Made by a program: the position numbers and the translations under genes. Below are positions 54,609-63,145 of a DNA stretch of 64,000 nt, in pieces. The stretch comes from an uncultured Flavobacteriaceae bacterium. Its GTDB lineage: Bacteria; Bacteroidota; Bacteroidia; Flavobacteriales; Flavobacteriaceae. The notes under the pieces were generated by a model, which saw only the letters and a list, made by a program, of their open reading frames with translations, was not told the origin of the DNA and searched no databases. The DNA lies in assembly GCA_947503005.1 (NCBI GenBank), contig CANNCA010000002.1:558001-622000 (forward strand). The letters are read 5' to 3'. Every line of letters starts with the position of its first letter. The first letter of the stretch is position 1.

Positions 54609-55301
54609 ATGAACCCTGTAGTTCAAATTTCGTTAGACTTAACCAATATTGATGAAGCTTTAGAAACTGCTGCAATGGCATTACGTGCCGGTGTTGATTG
54701 GCTGGAAGCAGGCACTCCGCTCTTACTTGCTGAGGGTTTACATGGGGTTCGGAAGTTGCGGGAAGCCTTTCCTGAAATTCCCATTGTCGCCGATCTCAAA
54801 ACGATGGATGGAGGCTATTTGGAAACAGAGATGATGGCAAATGCAGGTGCGACACATGTTGTGGTCATGGCCCGAGCTCATGAAGAAACTATAAAAGTTG
54901 TTGTCAAGGCAGGGAAAGACTATGGTGTAAAAGTAATGGGCGACAACCTAGGTTGCCCTGATATGGTTTCCGGAGCAAAATTGTTGGAAGACTTAGGTTG
55001 CGATTATGTGATTCACCATATTGGCTATGATGAACGCCGTGGTATTGCGGCTAGCGGATTACGAATGCCGAGTCCGTTAGACCAATTGCGTGAAGTTGTG
55101 GCAGCTGTAGATGTTCCAGTTCAGGCTGTTGGCGGGTTATCATTGGAGCAAGCGATACAATGTCCGGAGTATGGTGCACCCATGGTCGTTTTAGGTGCAC
55201 CACTGACTATTGATGCCGACGCTTTTAAAACTGCGGATGGTGACTTGGAAAATTCTTTACATTTGATATGCAACAAAATTCATTCCTACGGGAATGTCTG
55301 A
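54609..55301 (+). CDS. HUMPS-family decarboxylase/synthase (3-keto-L-gulonate-6-P decarboxylase or hexulose-6-P synthase type)
   Basis: The 230-residue TIM-barrel protein has the orotidine-monophosphate-decarboxylase superfamily motif DLKTMD (Asp62, Lys64, Asp67) and VHHIGYDER-type active-site strands. The family includes 3-keto-L-gulonate-6-phosphate decarboxylase (UlaD/SgbH) and 3-hexulose-6-phosphate synthase. The YiaK-like gene in the same cluster favours a gulonate-type route. It is the first of seven genes in one direction and needs Mg2+ by family rule. Confidence 0.8.
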   Translation: MNPVVQISLDLTNIDEALETAAMALRAGVDWLEAGTPLLLAEGLHGVRKLREAFPEIPIVADLKTMDGGYLETEMMANAGATHVVVMARAHEETIKVVVKAGKDYGVKVMGDNLGCPDMVSGAKLLEDLGCDYVIHHIGYDERRGIAASGLRMPSPLDQLREVVAAVDVPVQAVGGLSLEQAIQCPEYGAPMVVLGAPLTIDADAFKTADGDLENSLHLICNKIHSYGNV

Positions 55302-55320
55302 AATAGCCTAAATATAAATT

Positions 55321-56346
55321 ATGAAATCGATTGCAGTCGTTAATTATGCCGAGGAAAAAGGAAGTGTAGAACTCCGAGAAATAGATAAACCGAACATTGG
55401 TCCTGACGATGTGCTTTTAGAAGTGGTCAATGTAGGCGTTTGTGGTAGCGACCTACACCAATGGACTTCCGATCATAGTTGGACCGTCAATTATCCCGTA
55501 GTATTAGGACACGAATTCGGGGGACATATTTTTGAATTAGGAAATAATGTATCTGGTTGGAAAGAAGGTGATCGAGTGGTAAGTGAAACTGCCGCGGTGA
55601 TTGATAGTAGTAATCCATTAACACGTCAGGGACTCTACAACTTAGACCCAACAAGAAAAGGATTTGGCTATGGCGTCAATGGAGCGATGACCCGTTTTGT
55701 TAGTGTGCCAGCGCGATGTCTTCATAAGGTGCCCGAAGGTTTACCTTTTGAACAGGCTTGTTTGACCGAACCTTGCGCAGTAGCTTATAACGCGGTCTTG
55801 GTGAATTCACGAATTCGTCCGGGAGATCGGGTAATCGTGATTGGCCCTGGTACGATCGGTATTCTTTGCGCAGCAATGGCAAAACTTGCGGGAGCAGAAG
55901 TTGCCATATTGGGCCTTGAGGCTGATTCAGGTCGATTGCAAATAGCACAACAATACGGTTGTGAAACTATCATAGGTGATGCCGGAGAATGGGCGATTAA
56001 ACAGGATGGAATGGGTGTTGATTGCGTTATTGATGCCGCTGGGGTAAGCGCGACCTTGAAATTGGCTTTGGCGTATGTTCGTCCCAATGGCCATATTACC
56101 AAAGTCGGTTGGGGACCACAGCCTATGAATTTCTCCTTAGACCCATTGATACAAAAAAATGTAACCCTACAAGGAAGTTTTAGTCACAATTGGCCGATCT
56201 GGGAGAAAGTACTCGCGCTTCTAGCATCCGGTAAACTAGATGTGAAGCCGATAATTGGAGGAGTTTGGAAACTGAACGACTGGCATGAGGCCTTTACACA
56301 AATGCATTCAGGACAAGTAGTAAAGAGTATTTTAACCCCAAATTAA
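55321..56346 (+). CDS. zinc-dependent alcohol/polyol dehydrogenase (MDR)
   Basis: The 341-residue enzyme has the catalytic zinc region GVCGSDLHQW and GHEFGGHI, and a Rossmann fold with VIGPGTIGILCAAMA. This is the sorbitol/threonine dehydrogenase type of medium-chain dehydrogenase. The Cys cluster for the structural zinc is not evident: the stretch after VVSETAAVID has few Cys. It lies 19 bases after the first gene of the cluster. The likely job is NAD(P)-linked oxidation of a sugar acid or polyol. Confidence 0.86.
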   Translation: MKSIAVVNYAEEKGSVELREIDKPNIGPDDVLLEVVNVGVCGSDLHQWTSDHSWTVNYPVVLGHEFGGHIFELGNNVSGWKEGDRVVSETAAVIDSSNPLTRQGLYNLDPTRKGFGYGVNGAMTRFVSVPARCLHKVPEGLPFEQACLTEPCAVAYNAVLVNSRIRPGDRVIVIGPGTIGILCAAMAKLAGAEVAILGLEADSGRLQIAQQYGCETIIGDAGEWAIKQDGMGVDCVIDAAGVSATLKLALAYVRPNGHITKVGWGPQPMNFSLDPLIQKNVTLQGSFSHNWPIWEKVLALLASGKLDVKPIIGGVWKLNDWHEAFTQMHSGQVVKSILTPN

Positions 56347-56351
56347 TTACT

Positions 56352-57125
56352 ATGCGATTACAAGACAAAGTCATTTTAATTACAGGAAGTTATACCGGAA
56401 TCGGTAGTGCCATAGCAAAGCAATGCGTAAATGAAGGTGCCAAGGTGGTTCTGAACGGATTACGTGAAGAATTGGGTCAAAAATTGATGAAGGAATTTGA
56501 TGAAGATAAAGTCACGCGATTGACCATTGATATTACCGAAGAAGACGCTCCGACTAAACTCATAAACAAGTCCATTGCTACTTTTGGAAAGTTAGACGCC
56601 GTAGTAAATAATGCTGCCATAGTCGCTTCCTCGAATATGGAAACAACCACTGTGCCGTACCTTGAACGAATGCTGGCCGTAAATACAATTGCTCCATTTG
56701 CAATCATTCAAGCCGCACTACCCTATTTGGAGTCAACCAAAGGGAATGTTGTGAATATTGGATCTATAAATTCATGGAGCGGCGAACCCAACCTGTTGGC
56801 CTATAGCATCTCAAAAGGCGCTTTGATGACGCTGAGCAGAAATTTAGGAGATACCTTATTTCGAGAGAAAGGTGTACGGGTAAACCAAATCAACCCAGGC
56901 TGGATATTGACTGAACATGAATTTGTGAATCAGCGAGAACAAGGCAAACCGGATGATTGGCACAAAACACTATCGGATGTTTTTGCTCCAGCAAAAAGAT
57001 TGTTCAAGCCAGAAGAATTAGCGATGGCTGCAATTTACTTGTTATCAGATGAATCAGGACCTATAAGTGGACAAGTAATTGAAGTAGAACAATTTCCCAT
57101 GATAGGTAGAAATCCTCCAAAGTAA
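56352..57125 (+). CDS. short-chain dehydrogenase/reductase
   Basis: The 257-residue SDR has the coenzyme motif TGSYTGIGSAIA (11-22), NNAA at about 89-92, and the catalytic Ser-Tyr-Lys set with YSISKGALMTLS (Tyr154/Lys158 region). The C-terminus ends SGPISGQVIEVEQFPM. It follows the zinc dehydrogenase by five bases. It probably works on an intermediate of the same sugar-acid pathway. Confidence 0.88.
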   Translation: MRLQDKVILITGSYTGIGSAIAKQCVNEGAKVVLNGLREELGQKLMKEFDEDKVTRLTIDITEEDAPTKLINKSIATFGKLDAVVNNAAIVASSNMETTTVPYLERMLAVNTIAPFAIIQAALPYLESTKGNVVNIGSINSWSGEPNLLAYSISKGALMTLSRNLGDTLFREKGVRVNQINPGWILTEHEFVNQREQGKPDDWHKTLSDVFAPAKRLFKPEELAMAAIYLLSDESGPISGQVIEVEQFPMIGRNPPK

Positions 57126-57147
57126 CAACTAAAATCACTTAAAAATA

Positions 57148-58041
57148 GTGCCAAAATTAGCTGTATTCCCGAAAGCTTTTATGAGTGCCTTGTGTAAAGA
57201 CGGCACGATGCAAGTAAGTGATTGGATAGATTTAGCCGGTCAACTACAAGTCGATGGTTTAGAGTGGTATGCAGGCTTTTTGGAGATGGCTGACGAAGGC
57301 AACTGGTCTAAATTTAGAAAACAGGTTGAAAACCATGGACAAGTAATCCCCATGCTATGCTGTTCTCCTGATTTTACGCATCCTGATGCGGCTTTCCGGG
57401 AACGGGAAATCCAGAAACAGAAACATTGGATACGGATGACCAGTGTACTTGGCGGTTCCTATTGCAGGGTGCTATCAGGGCAAAAACGGCCCGAGCTCAC
57501 CCTTTCACAAGGGGTAGATTTAGCAGCATCATGTATTCATGCATGCTTGCCATATGCCCAAGAACTCGGTATTACGTTGATTCTAGAAAATCACTACAAA
57601 GACGATTTTTGGGAATTCCCCGAATTTGCACAGAAGATGGAAGTTTTTTGTCAATTGGTCGAGCAAATCAATCACCCGAATTTTGGGGTGAATTACGACC
57701 CTAGCAATGCCTTTCTTGCTGGTGAAGACCCTCTAGAGTTGTTATATCGCGTTTCGGAACGTGTAGTCACCATGCACGCCAGTGACCGTTATCTTATCGA
57801 GGGGACCATTGAAGACCTTCGAAATGAAGAAAATGGAGCCGTAGGCTATGCCAAAAGACTGCGCCATGGCGAAATTGGAAAGGGGCTCAACGACTATGAA
57901 GGTATTTTCAAAGAGTTAAGACGTGTAGGATTTGATGGGTGGATAAGTGTCGAGGATGGTGTTGACGGAATGGAACAGCTAGAACGAAGTGTATCTTTCC
58001 TCAGAAAAAAAATTAAAGAATATTGGCCAAGTTTTACCTGA
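57148..58041 (+). CDS. sugar phosphate isomerase/epimerase (TIM barrel)
   Basis: The start is a GTG at 57148; a downstream ATG at 57181 would lose the first strand. The 297-residue xylose-isomerase-like TIM barrel has ILENHYKDDFWEF, GVNYDPSNAF, TMHASDRY and GEIGKGLNDYEGIF, the metal-binding strands of the AP_endonuc_2 superfamily. Members interconvert keto sugars or their phosphates. It lies 22 bases after the SDR gene. Confidence 0.84.
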   Translation: MPKLAVFPKAFMSALCKDGTMQVSDWIDLAGQLQVDGLEWYAGFLEMADEGNWSKFRKQVENHGQVIPMLCCSPDFTHPDAAFREREIQKQKHWIRMTSVLGGSYCRVLSGQKRPELTLSQGVDLAASCIHACLPYAQELGITLILENHYKDDFWEFPEFAQKMEVFCQLVEQINHPNFGVNYDPSNAFLAGEDPLELLYRVSERVVTMHASDRYLIEGTIEDLRNEENGAVGYAKRLRHGEIGKGLNDYEGIFKELRRVGFDGWISVEDGVDGMEQLERSVSFLRKKIKEYWPSFT

Positions 58042-58152
58042 AACGGTTCGTCTTACCTATTAAAGATACTATCCCCGCAAATGGGTCAATCTAATTATCT
58101 TTTGACTATTTTAGTGGAGAACCCGAATGTTTCCATTTTTAAGAATTAAAAA

Positions 58153-59154
58153 ATGAACAAAACCATACAATTGGCCAAAAGGCCTGAAGGCCTTCCCAAA
58201 CTTTCTGATTTCAAAATAATAAATGAAACTGTGCCTGAATTATCAGCTGGCGAAATCTTACTGCAAACCAAATTTGTTTCCGTAGACCCCTATTTGAGGG
58301 GACGAATGAACGATATTAAATCATACATCCCTCCTTTTCAACTTGACCAACCAATAACGAGCGGTGTCATTGCAGAAGTGATCGCTACAAAAAACGAAGT
58401 TTTTCAAAAAGGTGATGTCCTTTCAGGAATGCTTCCATGGAATGAAAAATCGATATCCAATGGGGAAGGGCTACTTAAAGTAGATGCATCAAAAGCTCCC
58501 TTATCCGCATATTTAGGAATTCTAGGAATGACCGGTCTGACCGCCTATTTGGGATTAACCGAAATCGGTAAACCAAAAAAGGGTGAGACTCTGGTAGTAT
58601 CCGGAGCAGCTGGTGCAGTAGGAAGTGTTGTAGGCCAAATAGGAAAAATTCTAGGAATGCGGGTCGTGGGAACAGCAGGCACCGATGAAAAGGTTACCTT
58701 GTTAAAAAACGAACTCGGATTTGATGAGGCCATCAACTATAAAACCACCGTGAATATCACGGAAGCTTTAAAAACAGCTTGTCCCGATGGTATTGATGTC
58801 TATTTTGACAATGTGGGAGGCCCTATCTCAGATGCCGTTTTATTTTCCATAAACAAATTTGCCCGTATCGTTTGCTGTGGGGCGATCTCAGTGTACAACA
58901 ACACCAAATTACCCAAAAGTATTAGTGTACAGACTTTTTTGGTGCGCAACAGTGCCTTGATGCAGGGATTTATCATTTTCGATTATGCCGAAAAATACCC
59001 GGAAGCCATACAACAACTATCACAATGGCTCGCCGAAGGAAAACTGAGTTATACGGAAACCGTGCGCGAGGGCTTTGAGAATATTCCACAAGCATTTATC
59101 GACCTTTTCGACGGAAAGAATAAAGGAAAAATGATCGTTAAAATAAGCTCTTAA
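58153..59154 (+). CDS. NADP-dependent oxidoreductase (zinc-independent MDR, CurA/LTB4DH type)
   Basis: The 333-residue protein has VDPYLRGRMND near the start, a hallmark of the leukotriene-B4 12-hydroxydehydrogenase/2-alkenal reductase type, and the NADP motif SGAAGAVGSVVGQIGK at about 150-165, and later FDNVGGPISDAV. It reduces C=C or carbonyl groups. It follows the isomerase gene by 111 bases and may have its own promoter, so its link to the cluster is weaker. Confidence 0.87.
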   Translation: MNKTIQLAKRPEGLPKLSDFKIINETVPELSAGEILLQTKFVSVDPYLRGRMNDIKSYIPPFQLDQPITSGVIAEVIATKNEVFQKGDVLSGMLPWNEKSISNGEGLLKVDASKAPLSAYLGILGMTGLTAYLGLTEIGKPKKGETLVVSGAAGAVGSVVGQIGKILGMRVVGTAGTDEKVTLLKNELGFDEAINYKTTVNITEALKTACPDGIDVYFDNVGGPISDAVLFSINKFARIVCCGAISVYNNTKLPKSISVQTFLVRNSALMQGFIIFDYAEKYPEAIQQLSQWLAEGKLSYTETVREGFENIPQAFIDLFDGKNKGKMIVKISS

Positions 59155-59169
59155 ATAAATATATTATTC

Positions 59170-60171
59170 ATGTTTTCAGTAACTTACGATGAGTTAAATA
59201 TAGTATTAAAAGAGGTATTACTTAAATCTGGTTTTAGCGAAGACGACTCGGTTTTATGTGCTAAGATATTCTCTGATTCTACGCTTGATGGATACCATTC
59301 CCACGGGGTGAATCGGTTTCCAGTATTCCTTAAAACTATTACTGATGGATATGTGCGATTAGGAGCACAACCCGAGCGCGAATTAGCGCTAGGAAGTTTT
59401 GAACGTTGGAACGGTAAACTAGGTCCAGGACCGTTAACCGCCAATTTTTGCATGAACCGGGCCATTGAATTGGCCAAAGAATCCGGTATGGGCTGTGTGG
59501 CACTTCAAAACGGTAGTCATTGGATGCGAGGTGGTTCTTATGGATGGCAAGCTGCCGAAGCGGACTGTATTGCCCTATGTTTTACCAATACCATGCCCAA
59601 TATGCCTTCTTGGGGAGCAATGGATGCTAATACGGGCAACAACCCGCTCATCATGGCTGTACCTAGCAAAGATGGACATATCGTATTGGATATGTCGCTA
59701 TCCCAGTTTTCCTATGGAAAAATGGAGAAATTTGCGATGGACGGAAAAGAACTTCCCTTTGATGGTGGTTTCAATGCCGAAGGTAATCCCACTAAAGACC
59801 CCAAAGCCATTTTGGAAACGAAAAGACTCTTCCCTACAGGATATTGGAAAGGCTCTGGAATGTCCATTCTTGTAGATTTATTGGTTACACTACTCTCCTC
59901 GGGTAAATCCACCGCTAAAATTGGAAAGCTAGAGGCCGAATATGGACTTTCTCAGGTTTTTATCTGTTTCGATGCCAAGCAAATGAACAGTGATAAACGC
60001 CATCAAGAATTGGTCGAAGAGATTATAAATTTTGTGACCAAGGCCACATCTGAAAAAAAAGGAAAACCCATTGAATACCCTGGAAGTCAGACCAAAAAAA
60101 GAAGAGAAGTGCATATGAAAGAAGGTATTCCGATAAATAAGAATGTTTGGGAACAAATACTGGCATTGTAG
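59170..60171 (+). CDS. LDH2/MDH2-family oxidoreductase (YiaK-like, 2,3-diketo-L-gulonate reductase type)
   Basis: The 333-residue protein belongs to the malate/L-lactate dehydrogenase-2 family: DGYHSHGVNRFPVFLKTI with the catalytic His, NGSHWMRGGSYGWQAAEADC and MANTGNNPL-like NAD-binding loop (ANTGNNPLIMAVP), and DMSLSQFSYGKM. The SHWMRGGSYGW stretch is close to YiaK, which reduces 2,3-diketo-L-gulonate to 3-keto-L-gulonate. It lies 15 bases after the MDR gene. Confidence 0.87.
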   Translation: MFSVTYDELNIVLKEVLLKSGFSEDDSVLCAKIFSDSTLDGYHSHGVNRFPVFLKTITDGYVRLGAQPERELALGSFERWNGKLGPGPLTANFCMNRAIELAKESGMGCVALQNGSHWMRGGSYGWQAAEADCIALCFTNTMPNMPSWGAMDANTGNNPLIMAVPSKDGHIVLDMSLSQFSYGKMEKFAMDGKELPFDGGFNAEGNPTKDPKAILETKRLFPTGYWKGSGMSILVDLLVTLLSSGKSTAKIGKLEAEYGLSQVFICFDAKQMNSDKRHQELVEEIINFVTKATSEKKGKPIEYPGSQTKKRREVHMKEGIPINKNVWEQILAL

Positions 60172-60191
60172 AATTTCAAATTTAAGTTCAA

Positions 60192-61214
60192 ATGAAAAGT
60201 AAAATCAATGGTGATACCGTAAGATGGGGGATTCTTGGAGTTGGTGACGTATGTGAAGTGAAGAGTGCCCCTGCTATGCAAAAAATAGCGCACTCAAATG
60301 TAGTTGCGGTTATGCGTCGCAATGGCGAAAAGGCCAAAGATTATGCGAATCGCCATGGCATCGAAACCTGGTACGATGATGCGGACACCCTGATCAACGA
60401 TCCCAATGTAAATGCTATCTATATTGCTACTCCACCGAACGCACATTGTGATTTGACCATAAAAGCTGCAAAGTCGGGTAAACCAGTTTATGTGGAAAAA
60501 CCGATGGCCCGAACCACTGAGGAATGCAAAAAAATGATTGAGGCTTGTAAGATGGCAAATGTCCCCTTATACATCGCTTATTACCGCAGAAGACTTCCCA
60601 ACTTCGAAAAATTGAAAGAACTACTGGACGAGGGAGTAATTGGTGATTTGCGAATGGTTAAAATAGAAATGCTAAAAACTATAGATCCCGATATTGTTGC
60701 TCATATAACGGGAAGCATGCCGGTCAATTGGCGTACAGACCCGGAAGTTGCTGGTGGAGGTTACTTTTTTGATCTAGCGGCCCATCAATTGGATTATCTC
60801 GACTATGTACTTGGCCCAATAAAGTCTGTATCGGGTCATGCAACAAATCAAGCAAGATTATATAAAGCCGCGGATATTGTTTCTTCCAGTTTCGTTTTTG
60901 AAAATGGAATCATTGGCTCTGGCACATGGTGTTTCACGGTGGATAAAGTTTCTGAAAAAGATGAAATGATTTTTATTGGCTCAAAGGGTCAAATTCGATT
61001 GCCGTTTTTTGGTCTATCGAAACTATTTATTGAAAAGGAAGATGGTCATGTAGAAACCTTAGAATTTGAAATGCCCCATCACATTCAGCAACCCCTGATA
61101 CAAACTGTAATTGATGATTTATTAGGGAAAGGGGTATGCCCAAGTACGGGAGAAACGGCTATCAGAACCAATTGGGTTATGGAGGAAATGACCAAAAACT
61201 ATTACTTAAATTAA
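60192..61214 (+). CDS. Gfo/Idh/MocA-family oxidoreductase
   Basis: The 340-residue protein has the Rossmann motif RWGILGVGDVCEVKSAPAM, the catalytic YVEKPMA (with Lys) and the C-terminal beta-sheet domain with GGGYFFDLAAHQLDYLDYVL where the His and Asp work in catalysis. It oxidises or reduces a sugar or inositol-like substrate with NAD(P). It is the last gene of the sugar-acid cluster and converges with the LytTR gene. Confidence 0.88.
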   Translation: MKSKINGDTVRWGILGVGDVCEVKSAPAMQKIAHSNVVAVMRRNGEKAKDYANRHGIETWYDDADTLINDPNVNAIYIATPPNAHCDLTIKAAKSGKPVYVEKPMARTTEECKKMIEACKMANVPLYIAYYRRRLPNFEKLKELLDEGVIGDLRMVKIEMLKTIDPDIVAHITGSMPVNWRTDPEVAGGGYFFDLAAHQLDYLDYVLGPIKSVSGHATNQARLYKAADIVSSSFVFENGIIGSGTWCFTVDKVSEKDEMIFIGSKGQIRLPFFGLSKLFIEKEDGHVETLEFEMPHHIQQPLIQTVIDDLLGKGVCPSTGETAIRTNWVMEEMTKNYYLN

Positions 61215-61243
61215 TTTACCATAATTATTTCAAAAACAATGTT

Positions 61244-61951
61244 TTAGCTATTTTCAATATATACCAGCACACTTTTTCGATATGATTTTCCAATAGTCAA
61301 TTTTGTGCCATTCCGTAATACAATTTGATTGCCATCAATCAATTTGAGATGATTGAAGTTGACTACATATGATTTATGAATACGCAAGAACTGAGTTGGT
61401 AATTTTTCAAGAAATTCAGAGAGGGTCTGAGCCGTTAAAATAATTATCTCAGCGTGAACTTTGACATAATTGCCATACGCTTCTACATAATGGATATCAT
61501 TATAATTGAGCTTAAGGATCTTCCTGTCACTTTTGACAAAAATCGTCTTCCCAGTTTCCTCTTTAGTAATTCCTGTGTTTTGAACTGGTTCGACCATGGT
61601 TTTGCGAACTTTGATAACTGCCTGTAGAAATCGTTCCAATGAAAAAGGTTTCAACAAGTAGTCCGTGACATCGAGCTCAAAACCTTCTACTGCATATTCA
61701 GGATAAGCTGTAGTAATGATAACATTTGGTTTTTGTCGTAACGTTTTCAAGAGGCTTATACCAGACAATTTAGGCATATTGATGTCCAAGAAAAGCAAAT
61801 CCACGGGCTGTTCTTGCAATACTTCCATTACCTCAAAAGCATTTTTACAGGAAGCAATTGACACAAGATTGGGAATATCTTTGATATAACCTTCCAATAT
61901 CTGACGAGCGATTGGTTCGTCATCGGCAATTATACATCTCAGATTTCTCAT
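61244..61951 (-). CDS. LytTR-family response regulator
   Basis: The 235-residue protein has a receiver (ADDE, phospho-acceptor Asp in LLFLDINMPKLSG, TTAYPEYAVEG, LLKPF) and a C-terminal LytTR DNA-binding domain (about 130-232: IHYVEAYGNYVKVHA, LRIHKSYVVNFNHL). It follows the kinase gene directly with no gap. It may control the divergent ABC transporter gene at 63146. Confidence 0.9.
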   Translation of the reverse strand: MRNLRCIIADDEPIARQILEGYIKDIPNLVSIASCKNAFEVMEVLQEQPVDLLFLDINMPKLSGISLLKTLRQKPNVIITTAYPEYAVEGFELDVTDYLLKPFSLERFLQAVIKVRKTMVEPVQNTGITKEETGKTIFVKSDRKILKLNYNDIHYVEAYGNYVKVHAEIIILTAQTLSEFLEKLPTQFLRIHKSYVVNFNHLKLIDGNQIVLRNGTKLTIGKSYRKSVLVYIENS

Positions 61952-62929
61952 TTACACAATCAGTTTAAGTCGAATATCATAGCTTGTACTACCTTGAATG
62001 ATATTCAGTTCATGATTCTCGGGATATATAAGCTCCAAGCGCTTTTTGGCATTTTGCAATCCAATACCACTTTTTCCCTGCTCAATATTAATTGCATTTA
62101 GTGTTGCCGAATCAATTGTATTAGAACATTGAAATTCTAAGGTATTTTCATTCAATTCTAAATTCACCTGTACACTACTCCTTGCATCTTTTGTTACACT
62201 CAAATGTTTAAATGCATTTTCAACAAAAACAATGAGCAACATCGGCGCTATTCGTTGCGTTTGAAAATCACCGTCTTTTTTAAAAGATATATCGGTTTGA
62301 TCCTCTAATCGTATTTTTTCCAAAGACATATAGTTCTCTAAGTATTGTACTTCTTTAGCTAGTGACACAAACTTTTCTTTGGTCTCATAAAGGCTGTATC
62401 GCAACAAATCGGACAGTTTCAGCATCAAATTGGGCAGTCGGTCTGACTTTACCACGGAAAGCCCATAAAGATTATTCAAAGTATTAAACAGAAAATGCGG
62501 ATTCAGTTGGGCTTTGAGCAATTTGAGCTCAGCTTCCTTTTCTTGTTGTCTTCTGAAAAAGCTATCCCTAGAAATTTTTAGAGTTGTACCAAACAGGACG
62601 CTTAGTAGCACACCTCCAAAAACATTGTAGAGCATCTTCCAATCAAAACTGATTGAAAAGCTGCTTAGCAATACAACCCCAATTCCCGTAAAGAACAATA
62701 TGTTGGCTAAAAAAAGAACACTTCCCAAAGCATATTCTTTTTTAAAAAATAATGGTAATATTTTAAGGTTGTTGATATAGATAGGTGGCATGATAAAACC
62801 TATAAAAATCAAAGAGGTCAGCATCCGATTTTCCGCTTGAATTACCATCGTAAAAATCAACAACAGCAATACCCAGATAATGATATTTTGAAGTATTCTG
62901 TTATCTACCAAGGTATCGATTCTCGACAT
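61952..62929 (-). CDS. LytS/YpdA-type sensor histidine kinase
   Basis: I placed the start at the ATG at 62929 (MSRIDTLVDNRIL, then the first membrane segment). A TTG at 63013 would add 28 residues and cannot be excluded. The protein has four membrane segments, then LKAQLNPHFLFNTLNNLYGLSV with the phospho-acceptor His, and an ATPase domain with PMLLIVFVENAFKHLS and SGIGLQNAKKRLEL. It works with the LytTR regulator downstream and lies divergent to an ABC ATPase gene. Confidence 0.86.
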   Translation of the reverse strand: MSRIDTLVDNRILQNIIIWVLLLLIFTMVIQAENRMLTSLIFIGFIMPPIYINNLKILPLFFKKEYALGSVLFLANILFFTGIGVVLLSSFSISFDWKMLYNVFGGVLLSVLFGTTLKISRDSFFRRQQEKEAELKLLKAQLNPHFLFNTLNNLYGLSVVKSDRLPNLMLKLSDLLRYSLYETKEKFVSLAKEVQYLENYMSLEKIRLEDQTDISFKKDGDFQTQRIAPMLLIVFVENAFKHLSVTKDARSSVQVNLELNENTLEFQCSNTIDSATLNAINIEQGKSGIGLQNAKKRLELIYPENHELNIIQGSTSYDIRLKLIV

Positions 62930-63145
62930 GCCGTTAAAAGTTATGAATGCTTTCAAAAATAAGTGGATACGTGCGATATCTTCAATTTTTATGATGAAAA
63001 GACTCTTTTTCAATGTGAATGATATGTATTCTATGATATTTGTCGGTTTTTGAGCTCATCATACCAATTTGTCCGTTGGTCATTCTTTTTTTTATGAGTG
63101 CTCTCTTTGATCGAGTTTTGAACCATCAATCTTAAAACAACAGTC

